Below, one piece after another: positions 24,981 to 33,018 of a stretch of DNA of 64,000 nt. The stretch is taken from the NCBI GenBank assembly GCA_021808665.1, contig JAKBBA010000001.1, positions 62,001 to 126,000 of the forward strand. Direction: 5' to 3'. The translations under genes were made by a program, and so were the position numbers. The notes beneath the pieces were generated by a model. It saw only the letters and a list, made by a program, of their open reading frames with translations, was not told where the DNA came from and made no database searches. The stretch is from Actinomycetes bacterium. Lineage in GTDB: Bacteria; Actinomycetota; Acidimicrobiia; Acidimicrobiales; Palsa-688. The number at the start of each line of letters is the position of its first letter. The stretch's first letter is position 1.

Positions 24981-26554
24981 CTCCGCCACGCGGCGCTCAG
25001 ACATCCGGCCTCGAAAGGTCGCTCGGCGGCCAGTACATTCGATCGCAACGCCAGGGCTCCGTAAACGTCGGCCGGTCTCAGCTTTCCTTCCCAGCCGTCC
25101 AGGTCTGCGATGGTAAGCGCAACCCTTCGAACGCGTTGCAGACCCCGTGCGCTCAAAAGTCCCTGACGCAGGCGCACCTCGAGCACTCTTAGAGCGCCCG
25201 ACGATAGCGGAGCTGCCAGGTCGAGGCTCGCAGATGGGATTGCCGAGTTGCTCGGGAAACCTCGCCGGCGCGCAACCATGCGGGCTCTCGACACACGCGC
25301 GGCCACCGTTGCAGTGGGCTCGACGCCGGCTTCGGTCTCTCCGAGGGATCGGTCGCCGGCGATGCACCGCAGTAGGTCAGCTACTTCTGGACGGTCGAGC
25401 CGGATTCGCAGGTCGAAGCGGTCGAGAAGCGGACCCGACACACGAGCCCTGTAGCGCTGGCGGACAGCTTCGCTGCATTGGCACGATCCCGGCCCCGAGT
25501 CGGCTCCGCAAGGGCATGGGTTCATCGCAGCAACAAGAAGTACGTCGGAGGGGAAAATGGCCGTCGCCTTGGCCCGGCTGACACGAACCTGACGCTCCTC
25601 AAGCGGTTGGCGGAGGGTGTCGAGGAGCGCAGCCGAGAACTCGCCGAGCTCGTCCAAGAAGAGCACCCCACGGTGGGCGCAGCTGAGCTCGCCCGGTCTC
25701 ATGGCCGCTCCGCCGCCACCCACAATCGACACGAGGGACGAGCTGTGATGGGGAGCCCTGAAGGGCGGCCGGAGCGGGAGAGCGTTACTGGGCAGGGGCA
25801 GGCCCGCCGCCGAGTGTACCCTCGCTACTTCGAGCGCCTCGGTCGTCGTCAGTGGCGGTAGGAGACCGACAAGCCGCTCGGCAAGCATGGTCTTGCCCGC
25901 CCCGGGCGGGCCGACCATCAGCAGGTGATGGCTTCCCGCTGCTGCGACTTCGACGGCCATCCTGGCGAGCGGTTGGCCACGCACGTCAGCAAGGTCAGGC
26001 GGGGCCGCGACAGAATCCATCGCGGCGCGAGCGACCGGCTCGTCCCAGGACCCACGCCCTTGCAGACAGACCACAACTCGGGACAGGGTCGGTGCCGAGA
26101 CCGCTCGCAAAGCAGAGGCGGTGGCTGCTTCGGCGGCGCAATCGGGGGGAACAACCAGCTGCGCGACACTCAAGGCATGTGCTCTAGCCAGGACGCCGGG
26201 AACCCCTCTAAGCGTCCCGTCGAGGCCGAGCTCACCTATGAAACCGACGTTTTCAGCTACCCTTGCTGGCAGCTGACCGTCGGCGACAAGCAAGGCTATG
26301 GCCACCGGAAGGTCGAGGCCTGAACCACCCTTGCGGATACCGCTCGGAGCGAGGTTGACCGTAACACGGTGCTGCGGCCAGGACAGCCCGCTTGAGATGA
26401 TCGCAGCCCTCACCCTGTCTCTCGACTCTCGGCAGGCTGCGTCCGGCAGGCCTACGATCGAGAAACTGGGCAGGCCCCTGGACACGTGAACCTCGACTGA
26501 TATCGCCTGACCCTCGACTCCTGTCAGCGTCGCAGAAGCAACTGTTGCAAGCAC
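24977..26554 (-). CDS. comM: YifB/ComM family Mg-chelatase-like AAA ATPase
   Basis: Hexameric helicase-like AAA+ protein that in other bacteria promotes branch migration during transformation. The N-terminal Lon-like domain (VLATVASATLTGVEGQAISVEV, PSFSIVGLPDAACRESRDRV), Walker A GPPGAGKT (about 213-220), Walker B and a C-terminal Mg-chelatase domain with CPCG-type cysteines (MNPCPCGADSGPGSCQC) are present. GTG 26554 has a GGAG site 8 bases upstream and matches the family N-terminus. An upstream ATG adds 42 unlikely residues. 525 aa. Confidence 0.95.
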   Translation of the reverse strand: MLATVASATLTGVEGQAISVEVHVSRGLPSFSIVGLPDAACRESRDRVRAAIISSGLSWPQHRVTVNLAPSGIRKGGSGLDLPVAIALLVADGQLPARVAENVGFIGELGLDGTLRGVPGVLARAHALSVAQLVVPPDCAAEAATASALRAVSAPTLSRVVVCLQGRGSWDEPVARAAMDSVAAPPDLADVRGQPLARMAVEVAAAGSHHLLMVGPPGAGKTMLAERLVGLLPPLTTTEALEVARVHSAAGLPLPSNALPLRPPFRAPHHSSSLVSIVGGGGAAMRPGELSCAHRGVLFLDELGEFSAALLDTLRQPLEERQVRVSRAKATAIFPSDVLLVAAMNPCPCGADSGPGSCQCSEAVRQRYRARVSGPLLDRFDLRIRLDRPEVADLLRCIAGDRSLGETEAGVEPTATVAARVSRARMVARRRGFPSNSAIPSASLDLAAPLSSGALRVLEVRLRQGLLSARGLQRVRRVALTIADLDGWEGKLRPADVYGALALRSNVLAAERPFEAGCLSAAWRR

Positions 26555-26752
26555 CCTTTTCTCCAGTCCAGTCTCTAAGAGGTGGTGGGAGCCGGTGATG
26601 CGGGCGTCCGAGCGCTGCTTCACACGATAAGACACAGGTGAGACATCCGGGCCGTCACCGCTTCGACGGCTCCCGCCCATCCAAGGCTCCAGGGCGCAGG
26701 TCGCTCGACGTCAGGTTCCCGCGTCTTTTGGGAGCGAGCCCACAATGTAGAG

Positions 26753-27010
26753 GTGACACGTCGCGCCAAGAAGCCCGAGAAGCCCAGGGATCGCCTTTGG
26801 CATATAGCCAACCCGCTACAAGACGGGGCCGAAGTGCGGGTCGTTCAACCGTTTCAGGCGCTCAAGGCCTACGTCTGCCCGGGTTGCCAGCAGACGGTCC
26901 CTCCCGGAGTCGGGCACGTCGTGGTCGTGCCGACCGAAAACCCGGACCTTCGCCGTCACTGGCACCGACCCTGCTGGGAACGCCGCCTCACCCGACGGCC
27001 GGGCCGCTGA
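26753..27010 (+). CDS. Small actinobacterial CxxC protein (often mis-called ATP/GTP-binding protein)
   Basis: An 85-residue protein with a C-terminal CPGCQQTVPPGVGHVVVVP segment and then RRHWHRPCW. The pattern CxxC...H...HxxxC looks like a small zinc-binding fold. Similar short proteins occur near this locus in Streptomyces under the name ATP/GTP-binding protein, but no nucleotide motif is visible here. GTG at 26753 has no spaced ribosome site. A CACAAT six bases before the GTG would allow leaderless initiation. Its stop abuts the stop of the convergent PLP enzyme. Confidence 0.75.
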   Translation: MTRRAKKPEKPRDRLWHIANPLQDGAEVRVVQPFQALKAYVCPGCQQTVPPGVGHVVVVPTENPDLRRHWHRPCWERRLTRRPGR

Positions 27011-28192
27011 TCAGCGGACTGAGCCGCTCGCTTGGTCCAAAGCTTGCGACAGGTCAGCCCAAAGGTCCTCGGGGTCTTCTATCCCGACCGACATTCGCAA
27101 CAGTCCTGCCGGAATAGCCTCTTCACCCGCCCATCTGCCTCGGCGCTCTATAAGACTCTCCACTCCCCCTAAGCTTGTTGCCACGCATACGAGCGACAGG
27201 GCGTCGCACACCTTGTCCGCTGCTTCGGCCCCGCCGGCCACCTCGAAGCTGACCATGATCCCGAAGTCGCTCATCTGCCGGCGAGCGCGAGCGTGACCGG
27301 GATGAGTCCCCAGACCCGGATAGTAAACCTTGACCACCCCGGGGTGCTCTGCGAGTCTCCGTGCGAGAAGGCCGGCGCTCATGGCGGACCTGCTCTGGCG
27401 GAGTTGGAGCGTGCGGGCTCCCCTAAGCGCCAGCCAGGACTCCAGCACACCCGGGGTGGCTCCGTGCAAGGAGCGCCGGGTCGCCAGCTGGGACAGCACC
27501 TCGTCTCGTCGTGTGACTACCGCCCCGATCAGCGCGTCAGAGTGGCCCGACAGGATCTTCGTAGCGCTGTGCACCACGACGTCGGCTCCCATCTTGAGAG
27601 GCTGCTGGCCGACCGGCGATGCGAAAGTGTTGTCCACGACGACATCCATGCCCAGTCCGTGGGCGCCGGCCGAGAGGGCTTCGATGTCCGCTATCGCCAG
27701 CAGAGGGTTCGTCGGACTCTCAAGCCACAGAAGTCCGCCCGCCCCGAATGTCCCCTCGTCTCCTGATGGTCTCCCAGGGGTCTCCGCTATCTCTGAGCAG
27801 ACGGCGAGGACTTCGTCGGTCGCAGCGACGTCGACCGTCCTGAAGCGAAGGCGACCTCGCTGCGACAGGTCGGCTAGGAACCGGCGGGTTCCGCTGTACG
27901 CCCCTGCCGCAACGACGATACGCCCGGGCACTGGCAGAGTCTCGACGACCGCCGATATAGCCGCCATGCCCGACGCGAAGGTCAGGCAGCTTCCGCCTTC
28001 GAGCCCGCCGACGAGCACCTCGAATCCTTCCCATGTGGGGTTACCGTCGCGGGAGTAGGAGTGCGAGCCACCCTGGTGAAACGTGGAGCTGAGCAGGAGG
28101 GCGGGGTTGAGCGGCGAGCCCGGTTCGGCTGGCGGACGGCCTAGATGCACAGCGAGAGTCGCTGGTGAGCCTGGAGATTTGGGCGACTTCAT
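27011..28192 (-). CDS. Cys/Met-metabolism PLP-dependent enzyme (cystathionine gamma-synthase / beta-lyase type)
   Basis: Fold-type I PLP enzyme of trans-sulfuration or methionine metabolism. The PLP lysine lies in VHSATKILSGHSD (about residue 212); FASGMAAISAV, VDNTFASP and the C-terminal LGGVESLIERRGRWAGEE-to-LLRMSVGIEDPEDL segment are diagnostic. Which reaction it runs (metB, metC or gamma-lyase) cannot be told from sequence motifs alone. 393 aa, complete. It sits between yraN and comM, where most actinobacteria have nothing. Confidence 0.9.
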   Translation of the reverse strand: MKSPKSPGSPATLAVHLGRPPAEPGSPLNPALLLSSTFHQGGSHSYSRDGNPTWEGFEVLVGGLEGGSCLTFASGMAAISAVVETLPVPGRIVVAAGAYSGTRRFLADLSQRGRLRFRTVDVAATDEVLAVCSEIAETPGRPSGDEGTFGAGGLLWLESPTNPLLAIADIEALSAGAHGLGMDVVVDNTFASPVGQQPLKMGADVVVHSATKILSGHSDALIGAVVTRRDEVLSQLATRRSLHGATPGVLESWLALRGARTLQLRQSRSAMSAGLLARRLAEHPGVVKVYYPGLGTHPGHARARRQMSDFGIMVSFEVAGGAEAADKVCDALSLVCVATSLGGVESLIERRGRWAGEEAIPAGLLRMSVGIEDPEDLWADLSQALDQASGSVR

Positions 28193-28279
28193 TCTAAGAA
28201 ACTTCCGGCCTGAGAGGTTCCGACAAAGTCAGTTCGACAGGCACGCATGGCCCGCACCTGCCCATCTTCGTCTCAGAAG

Positions 28280-28651
28280 TCAAAACGCGGCTTCGATGAC
28301 GCTCAGAGCCTCAGGGGTGACCGAGACGACGTCGAAGCGCACGGTGAAAAAGCGCCGCCTCTCAACTCCCGCTGGGGTCGTGCGAAGCCAGGCGCTGGCA
28401 AGGCGACGCAACTTTCGCTGCTTGGCTGGCCCTACCGCCTCGAATGGCTCCCCGAAGAGGTCCGACGTTCGGGTCTTGACCTCGCTGAAGACGAGGACGT
28501 CGTCTTTTCTGGCGACGATGTCGATCTCACCCTGCGGACATCGCCAGTTGCGGTCGAGCACCGCGAAACCCCGCTCCTGATACCAGCGCGCCGCCAGGTC
28601 CTCGCCGTGGGCGCCGAGGTCGCGCCGCCGCGAAGCGAGGGCCGCTGGCAT
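28280..28651 (-). CDS. yraN: UPF0102 family protein YraN (endonuclease-like fold)
   Basis: Small protein with a restriction-endonuclease-like core. HGEDLAARWYQERGFAVLDRNWRCPQGEIDIVARKDDVLVFSEVKTR gives the conserved E, GEIDIVA and EVKxR acid/lysine set. 123 residues, typical. The role is not well defined; nuclease activity is inferred from the motif. The ATG is one base after the DUF2469 stop, so the two are co-translated. The DUF2469-yraN-comM-dprA order is standard in actinobacteria. Confidence 0.93.
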   Translation of the reverse strand: MPAALASRRRDLGAHGEDLAARWYQERGFAVLDRNWRCPQGEIDIVARKDDVLVFSEVKTRTSDLFGEPFEAVGPAKQRKLRRLASAWLRTTPAGVERRRFFTVRFDVVSVTPEALSVIEAAF

Positions 28652-28652
28652 C

Positions 28653-28949
28653 TCAGAATGAGTCCTTGTCGGGGAGCTCCTCGACGTTCACGTCCTTGAA
28701 GGTGAGGACCCGAACCGACGAGACGAACCTCGCAGGCCGGTACATGTCCCACACCCAAGCGTCCCTCAAGGAGATCTCGAAGAAAGTTCGCTCCCCTTCG
28801 CCCCTCGGCTCTACCTGAACCTCGTTGGCCAGGTAGAAGCGCCGTTCCGTCTCTACTACGTATCGAAACATAGCGAGCACGGCGCGGTACTCCTGGTAGA
28901 GAGCAAGTTCGATCTCGGTCTCGTAGCGTTCGAGGTCCTCGGCGCTCAT
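28653..28949 (-). CDS. DUF2469 family protein
   Basis: A 98-residue protein restricted, as far as known, to actinobacteria. MSAEDLERYETEIELALYQEYRAVLAMFRYVVETERRFYLANEV and FEISLRDAWVWDMYRPARFVSSVRVLTFKDVNVEEL match the family throughout. The function is unknown. In most relatives it follows lepB and rnhB; here both are missing upstream and the gene faces an accessory patch. Confidence 0.93.
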   Translation of the reverse strand: MSAEDLERYETEIELALYQEYRAVLAMFRYVVETERRFYLANEVQVEPRGEGERTFFEISLRDAWVWDMYRPARFVSSVRVLTFKDVNVEELPDKDSF

Positions 28950-29126
28950 CGGGGCACTTCTTCACTCACGACTGTCATGCTACGCCACCGCTGAGACGCT
29001 GGGAGGCCGACCGCGACCCCGAGCTAGTTGCTCGAGCGCCGGCTCAACCGTTGGCGCCGATAGGTCATATAGAGCCCAGGCGGACAGGCCCGCAGCTGGA
29101 CTAGGTAGGCACGAGGCGGCTTACGC
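28950..29126. other. Non-coding gap upstream of DUF2469
   Basis: 177 bases without a supportable gene, marking the left border of the accessory patch. A promoter for DUF2469-yraN should lie here, but no convincing -10/-35 pair was found. Confidence 0.4.
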
Positions 29127-29732
29127 TCAACGCCCGTCGAGGTCCAGGCGGCTCAGGCGTCGATCGGGCATGAACCACATGACTGAGACCCCAACGTATA
29201 GGGCGTAGGAGATCCACGGACTCACCCATGCCAGCCCGAGCCCAGCGGCGTAGGCTATGGGGGACAGCCTGCCCTTTAAGTCGTGGCCGAGGGCCCGTGC
29301 GACCTCCGAGGCTGAGCCGTTGGCCGCCACGATCGCCAACACAAGCAGCTCGTAGGCGATCGCCGCCCCGAGGCCGGCCGCCCCATAGGCACAAGCAGGC
29401 AGGGCGGCCGAGTGGTTGTCCGCCACCCACTTGGTGAGCACCGGTATGAGGGACAGCCAAAACAGCAGGTGGAGGTTCGTCCACATCACCGCGCCACTGA
29501 TTCGCTCGGTGGAACGCAGAAGATGGTGGTGATTACTCCAATAGATCCCAATGAAGGCGAACGAGAGTATGTAGACGAGCAGGCTGGGCACGCTGTGAGC
29601 GAGGTCACGCAAAGTCCCCCCGCCCGGCTCTCGCAGGTCGAAGGCCATCAGGGTGATCAGCACAGCCATAACCCCGTCGCTGAAAGCCTCCAGCCGATCC
29701 GGGTCGCTACGTCGGGTTGACGGACGAGACAT
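29127..29732 (-). CDS. TMEM175-family (DUF1211) potassium channel-like membrane protein
   Basis: Prokaryotic TMEM175-like protein, a family of potassium-selective channels. The signature RLEAFSDGVMAVLITLMAFDL in the first helix contains the filter-forming FSD (residues 17-19). IGIYWSNHHHLL in the third helix is also conserved, and about six membrane segments are predicted. ATG 29732 has GGAGG 5 bases upstream and gives 201 aa; an ATG 24 bases earlier is less likely. It lies where lepB/rnhB are expected. Confidence 0.9.
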   Translation of the reverse strand: MSRPSTRRSDPDRLEAFSDGVMAVLITLMAFDLREPGGGTLRDLAHSVPSLLVYILSFAFIGIYWSNHHHLLRSTERISGAVMWTNLHLLFWLSLIPVLTKWVADNHSAALPACAYGAAGLGAAIAYELLVLAIVAANGSASEVARALGHDLKGRLSPIAYAAGLGLAWVSPWISYALYVGVSVMWFMPDRRLSRLDLDGR

Positions 29733-30019
29733 CCCCTCCTCCGTCAACGGCGCCACGAAGTCGAGGAGCTGCCCGGTAGACGCCTCCTTAAGTAGGTCCC
29801 TACCCCGACAGTGCAGCTAGCCGGTTCCCACAACCCCGGGTTCTCGGCTGGGATGCCCATCTTCATCTCGCCATTCTTCCACGAGACTCGCCGGTCGATT
29901 CGACTTCGTGTTCCGGAAGATTGCATAGGTCGCCAACTTGACCTGACTCGCCGAGCGTCTAATACGTCAGTCCCTGAGCGTCGCCTCCTGGTGCCGGTTC
30001 TCGGGAGAGGTGACGCTCT
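29733..30019. other. Intergenic region between TMEM175 gene and toxin-antitoxin remnant
   Basis: 287 bases with no supportable gene on either strand. It contains a rightward promoter candidate (29938-29965) and the ribosome site of the antitoxin remnant. Confidence 0.5.
29938..29965 (+). promoter_or_regulatory. Promoter TTGACC-16-TAATAC
   Basis: TTGACC (29938-29943) and TAATAC (29960-29965), 16 bases apart, make one of the best sigma-70-type promoters in the window. It points at the FitA-like remnant, whose ATG is 55 bases downstream behind a GGAGAGG site. It looks like a surviving toxin-antitoxin promoter. Confidence 0.55.
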
Positions 30020-30121
30020 ATGGCAGCGATCAGGGTGCACGACATGGACGACTACGTGGGCGAGCAGCTGAAGGTGCGGGCCGCTCGCCACGGCAAGTCG
30101 CACCGCAAGGGTGGACCTTGA
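30020..30121 (+). pseudogene. Truncated FitA/VapB-type antitoxin
   Basis: 33 codons reading MAAIRVHDMDDYVGEQLKVRAARHGKS and then an unrelated tail to a stop. The first 27 residues match the ribbon-helix-helix DNA-binding part of FitA-type antitoxins (consensus around MAxIxVRxLDDxVxxxLRxRAARHGRS). The toxin-binding C-terminal half is absent. The start has a good ribosome site and promoter, so a short DNA-binding peptide might still be made. Confidence 0.7.
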
Positions 30122-30224
30122 AGAGTCGTCCCGGTCGTCACGGGCGATACCGCGATCGATGACGAGGTAGTCTTCGGCCTCCTCGACGCCGGGCGGAGGT
30201 GATCGTCTGCCTGGTGACGTCCGA

Positions 30225-30467
30225 ATGGCGCCCAGAGACGCTGCGCGCCTCCTAGAGGAGCGGTTCTTCCCACCTCTGCTGCTAGGCCCGAGGACGGCGC
30301 GCCGACTAACCGAAGTACTGGGCCGGATGGATATCGCCGGTGGAGCGGTCTATGACGCCCTTGTGGCGCTAGCCGCCGTCGAGCACCATGCCGACCTCGC
30401 AACCCGCGACGCCCGGGCTCGGGGCACCCACGAAAAGGCCGGCGTCGCAGTGGTCGTCGCAGGTTGA
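30225..30467 (+). pseudogene. C-terminal fragment of a PIN-domain (VapC/FitB) toxin
   Basis: The frame ends [42 protein letters not shown]. This is the C-terminal half of a PIN-domain RNase, with the conserved D of YDALVAL and of LATRD. The N-terminal half with the first catalytic Asp cannot be read in one frame after the antitoxin remnant, so the toxin should be inactive. Confidence 0.65.
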
Positions 30468-30516
30468 CTCCGCCTCGTCGCCCGGCACCATCGGGATAGG
30501 TCTATGCTCGAATCTG

Positions 30517-30846
30517 ATGCTGATATCGACCATGAACGACATTCCCGGCTGGGAGGTCACCGAAGTGCTCGGCGAGGTGTTCGGCTTGACCGTCCGAAGC
30601 CGCAACGTCGGCTCGCAGCTCGGTGCCGCACTCAAGTCACTTGCCGGCGGAGAGCTCAAGGGGATGACCAAGAACCTCGTCGCAAGCAGGCAAGACGTGA
30701 TCTCCCGAATGGTCGACGAAGCTACAGCCAAAGGCGCTGACGCCGTGCTCGCGATGCGCTTCGACACCTCGGAGATGGGTGGGAACTGGACCGAGATCTG
30801 TGCCTACGGCACAGCGGTCAAAGCGCGCAGGCGACAACCGTCTTAG
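30517..30846 (+). CDS. YbjQ/UPF0145 family heavy-metal-binding-domain-like protein
   Basis: A 109-residue protein matching the UPF0145 (DUF74) family: MLISTMNDIPGWEVTEVLGEVFGLTVRSRNVG, then KNLVASRQDVISRMVDEATAKGADAVLAMRFDT, ending CAYGTAVKARR. These proteins form beta-rich oligomers and their role is unknown. The ATG at 30517 is chosen because conserved sequence starts there; the upstream extension lies in the toxin remnant. It appears intact, unlike its neighbours. Confidence 0.85.
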   Translation: MLISTMNDIPGWEVTEVLGEVFGLTVRSRNVGSQLGAALKSLAGGELKGMTKNLVASRQDVISRMVDEATAKGADAVLAMRFDTSEMGGNWTEICAYGTAVKARRRQPS

Positions 30847-31293
30847 ACGCCCCGACTGCCGCCCAGCATCGACGTTCGGTTTCTTAGCAGTCGTCGAGGG
30901 ATCTCTTGAACCCCCGGCAGGCGCCAGGGTTTTCGGCTAAGGGATACCTCCGCGAATCAAAGCCCGTCCGAAGTCGTCGAAGCCTGCGACCGCGCCTGGG
31001 GGTGTCAGACAACGCCGGATCGGACTCCAGCCTGACACGCTTCGCCGGCGGTGTATGAGTCGCGTCGGGGTATGTCGCAGGCTCCCACCAACGCCAGCGG
31101 GCCGGCGCTTTTGGCATTGGCGGCTGCGGCCGGCCCTCGTAGTCTTGACCAACGCGTTCACCTCCCGGCCCGTGCTTCCAGCGATCGTCGTGCCGATCAC
31201 CACACGCGACCGTGGGATAAGCAAACCTCGCCGGGGTGGAAGCGTGCCGTATGCCGCCACGTCGAACACGATGGCGTGACTTTCGGCGTGGGG
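30847..31293. other. 447-base stretch with decayed sequence
   Basis: No intact gene is supported. On the plus strand a short segment resembles part of a MazF-type toxin (31055-31279). The rest has open frames on both strands, but none with family-like sequence. It lies between the rightward YbjQ gene and the 3' end of the leftward lipoprotein gene. Confidence 0.5.
31055..31279 (+). pseudogene. Possible MazF-type toxin fragment
   Basis: The middle of this frame reads RPALVVLTNAFTSRPVLPAIVVPITTRDRGI. It resembles the MazF/PemK core (RPALVVxNDxFNxxxxxxVVVxPITTxxRG). Sequence before and after does not fit the family, so this would be a decayed fragment. The evidence is one short match only. Confidence 0.38.
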
Positions 31294-32364
31294 TTAGGAG
31301 TAGTAGGCGGCGACTTTGCCGTCGGCGACTGCCAGGCAGGCGAGGGTGCCTGTGCAGGTGACCGTGTCGGTGTTGTCGAGGGCTGGGGCAACGTCGACGG
31401 GCGGGGTCCAGCGGCCGTCGCGGTAGGTGACCGTGTAGCCGGCGTCGTCGATCGCAGCGCACAGCGACGCAGACCCGCACGACAGCGCGAGAACCCCGAA
31501 GTCACCTTGACCCCACGGCACGGGCCCCGCTTCGCCGGGCCGTTGGGACAGTCGCATGCTTTGCGGGTCCACGAACGACAGCGAAGAACCCCAACCCTTG
31601 GAGTCCCACACGTCCTCGTAGCTGTGCGCGTCGATCGCCATGCACCAGGCCGCTGTCGGACATGACACGAAAGCGTTGCCTGGTGGGAGCACGTCGAGGG
31701 GAGCCTGCCAGGACCTGCCGTTCCAGTGGTAGGCGAAACCTTCGGAGTCGACGACCATACAAGACGACGCCGAACCACACGATACGCCCCCAGCGTCCAC
31801 AGACCCGCCGGCTGTCGCCGCCCCCGCCGGTAACGGCCCGAGACGCCCAGCGGCCACCCAACGGCCGTGTTGGAACAACAACGTCGAGCGCTGATCATCG
31901 ACTGCCATGCAGAAATCGCCGGCGCTACACGCCAGGCCCGCCAGCTGAGCGCCCGGCGCTGCGCCCCTATCACCGTTGCCGGTCACCGTGACGCTCGGAC
32001 CCCACGACCGGCCGTTCCACACCTGTGACGTCGAACCGTCCGACACCACGCAAAGACCGGGTGAGCCGCACGACAACAGCCGCAACCCGGCCGGACCGCC
32101 AGACGGACCCCCGACAGGCCTGCTCCAACTCTTGCCGTCCCACACGACCGTCCCCACAACACCCGACGCGCTCACCCCGACACCGACACAGTAACCCCCA
32201 GCGGCACAAGACAACCGCGACACGACGAAACCCCGAGCCACCGCCCCAGGCGTCGACCAGCCAGCCGACCCCCTACCAGCCGACGAGCCCCCACAACAAG
32301 CCGCCACCAAAACCAAACCAGACAGACAGGCCAGCAGCAGCCTACGCCGCGTCCTGGCAGCCAC
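31294..32364 (-). CDS. Lipoprotein with seven Cys-containing WG-type repeats (beta-propeller-like)
   Basis: Signal peptide with lipobox VAAC (Cys23). About 330 exported residues then carry seven repeats of the pattern (L/V)SC-x5-C-x-(A/V)VD ... W(N/D)G-x-W. The seventh lacks the final WxGxW part, as in a propeller closed by its N-terminal strand. The two cysteines of each repeat could form a disulfide. Codon choice (many GGT, GTG, TGT, TCG) gives a G/T-rich coding strand unlike the C-ending codons of neighbours, which suggests recent acquisition. GTG 32364 starts 12 bases after the LysE remnant. Function unknown; cell-surface binding is a guess. Confidence 0.82.
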   Translation of the reverse strand: MAARTRRRLLLACLSGLVLVAACCGGSSAGRGSAGWSTPGAVARGFVVSRLSCAAGGYCVGVGVSASGVVGTVVWDGKSWSRPVGGPSGGPAGLRLLSCGSPGLCVVSDGSTSQVWNGRSWGPSVTVTGNGDRGAAPGAQLAGLACSAGDFCMAVDDQRSTLLFQHGRWVAAGRLGPLPAGAATAGGSVDAGGVSCGSASSCMVVDSEGFAYHWNGRSWQAPLDVLPPGNAFVSCPTAAWCMAIDAHSYEDVWDSKGWGSSLSFVDPQSMRLSQRPGEAGPVPWGQGDFGVLALSCGSASLCAAIDDAGYTVTYRDGRWTPPVDVAPALDNTDTVTCTGTLACLAVADGKVAAYYS

Positions 32365-32375
32365 CTGAAGTCCCG

Positions 32376-32564
32376 TCAGCTCCTATGGCCAGTGGCAATG
32401 AGACTCGCACCGAGGCCGACCGTGTTGCCAGCCACGTTCAGCAACGCCGTGCGCTTTCCGTAGGTCAGTGCACTACTGATCGTGAAAATGATGCTCTGGC
32501 AGGGGATGGCAACCAGAACCAAGGACACGACCGCGAAAGCCGGGAGATCCTTGATCGGCACCAT
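32376..32564 (-). pseudogene. N-terminal fragment of a LysE/RhtB-family exporter
   Basis: 62 codons starting MVPIKDLPAFAVVSLVLVAIP and continuing with LTYGKRTALLNVAGNTVGLGASL. This is the first helix and start of the cytoplasmic loop of LysE/RhtB amino-acid exporters (usual length about 205). The usual GPSxLF after IP is CQSIIF here. The frame ends at HRS and stop, just before the lipoprotein gene, so the remaining ~150 residues are lost. Confidence 0.75.
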
Positions 32565-32652
32565 CGCCCGAGACTACCCCCGTGCTTAACGGCAAAGGGG
32601 CAGATCTGCTGTCGGAACCTAGCGGCTGGCGACCTGGGAGGTCGGGGCGGGA

Positions 32653-33018
32653 CTACTTCGCCGCTGAGCCCGTGGGAGTGCGCTTCTCCTTGATCTTGGC
32701 GGCCTTGCCGGTACGGTCGCGCAGGTAGTACAGCTTGGCGCGACGAACGTCACCGTTGGTTACCACTTCGATCTTCGCGAGGACTGGAGAATGCAGCGGG
32801 AAGGTTCGTTCCACGCCGACCCCGAAACTGAGCTTACGAACCGTGAAAGTCTCCCTCACACCGGACCCTTGACGGCGGATGACCGCCCCCTGGAAGATCT
32901 GGACCCGCTCGCGGGTGCCTTCCACGACTCTAACGTGCACCTTGAGAGTGTCGCCGGGGGAGAAGTCCGGCACGTCGTCGCGGATGGCGTCGCGGTCGAT
33001 CAGGTCAGTCGGGTTCAT
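32653..33018 (-). CDS. rplS: 50S ribosomal protein L19
   Basis: Large-subunit protein at the subunit interface. [88 protein letters not shown] is full-length family sequence; 121 residues. Its ATG (33018) overlaps the end of trmD by 14 bases. lepB, normally next in actinobacteria, is not found downstream. Confidence 0.98.
   Translation of the reverse strand: MNPTDLIDRDAIRDDVPDFSPGDTLKVHVRVVEGTRERVQIFQGAVIRRQGSGVRETFTVRKLSFGVGVERTFPLHSPVLAKIEVVTNGDVRRAKLYYLRDRTGKAAKIKEKRTPTGSAAK

Noticed and set aside
24981..25367. N-terminal extension of dprA
   Set aside because: The upstream part is antiphase to comM and Arg/Gly-rich; the ATG overlapping the comM stop has a ribosome site.
30884..31480. 198-codon minus-strand frame
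   Set aside because: Arg/His/Pro-rich without family sequence. It overlaps the lipoprotein 3' end in another frame and is a composition artefact.
32025..32693. 222-codon plus-strand frame rich in Pro, Thr and Arg
   Set aside because: It is antisense to the repeat lipoprotein and LysE remnant. The composition follows from the G/T-rich opposite strand.
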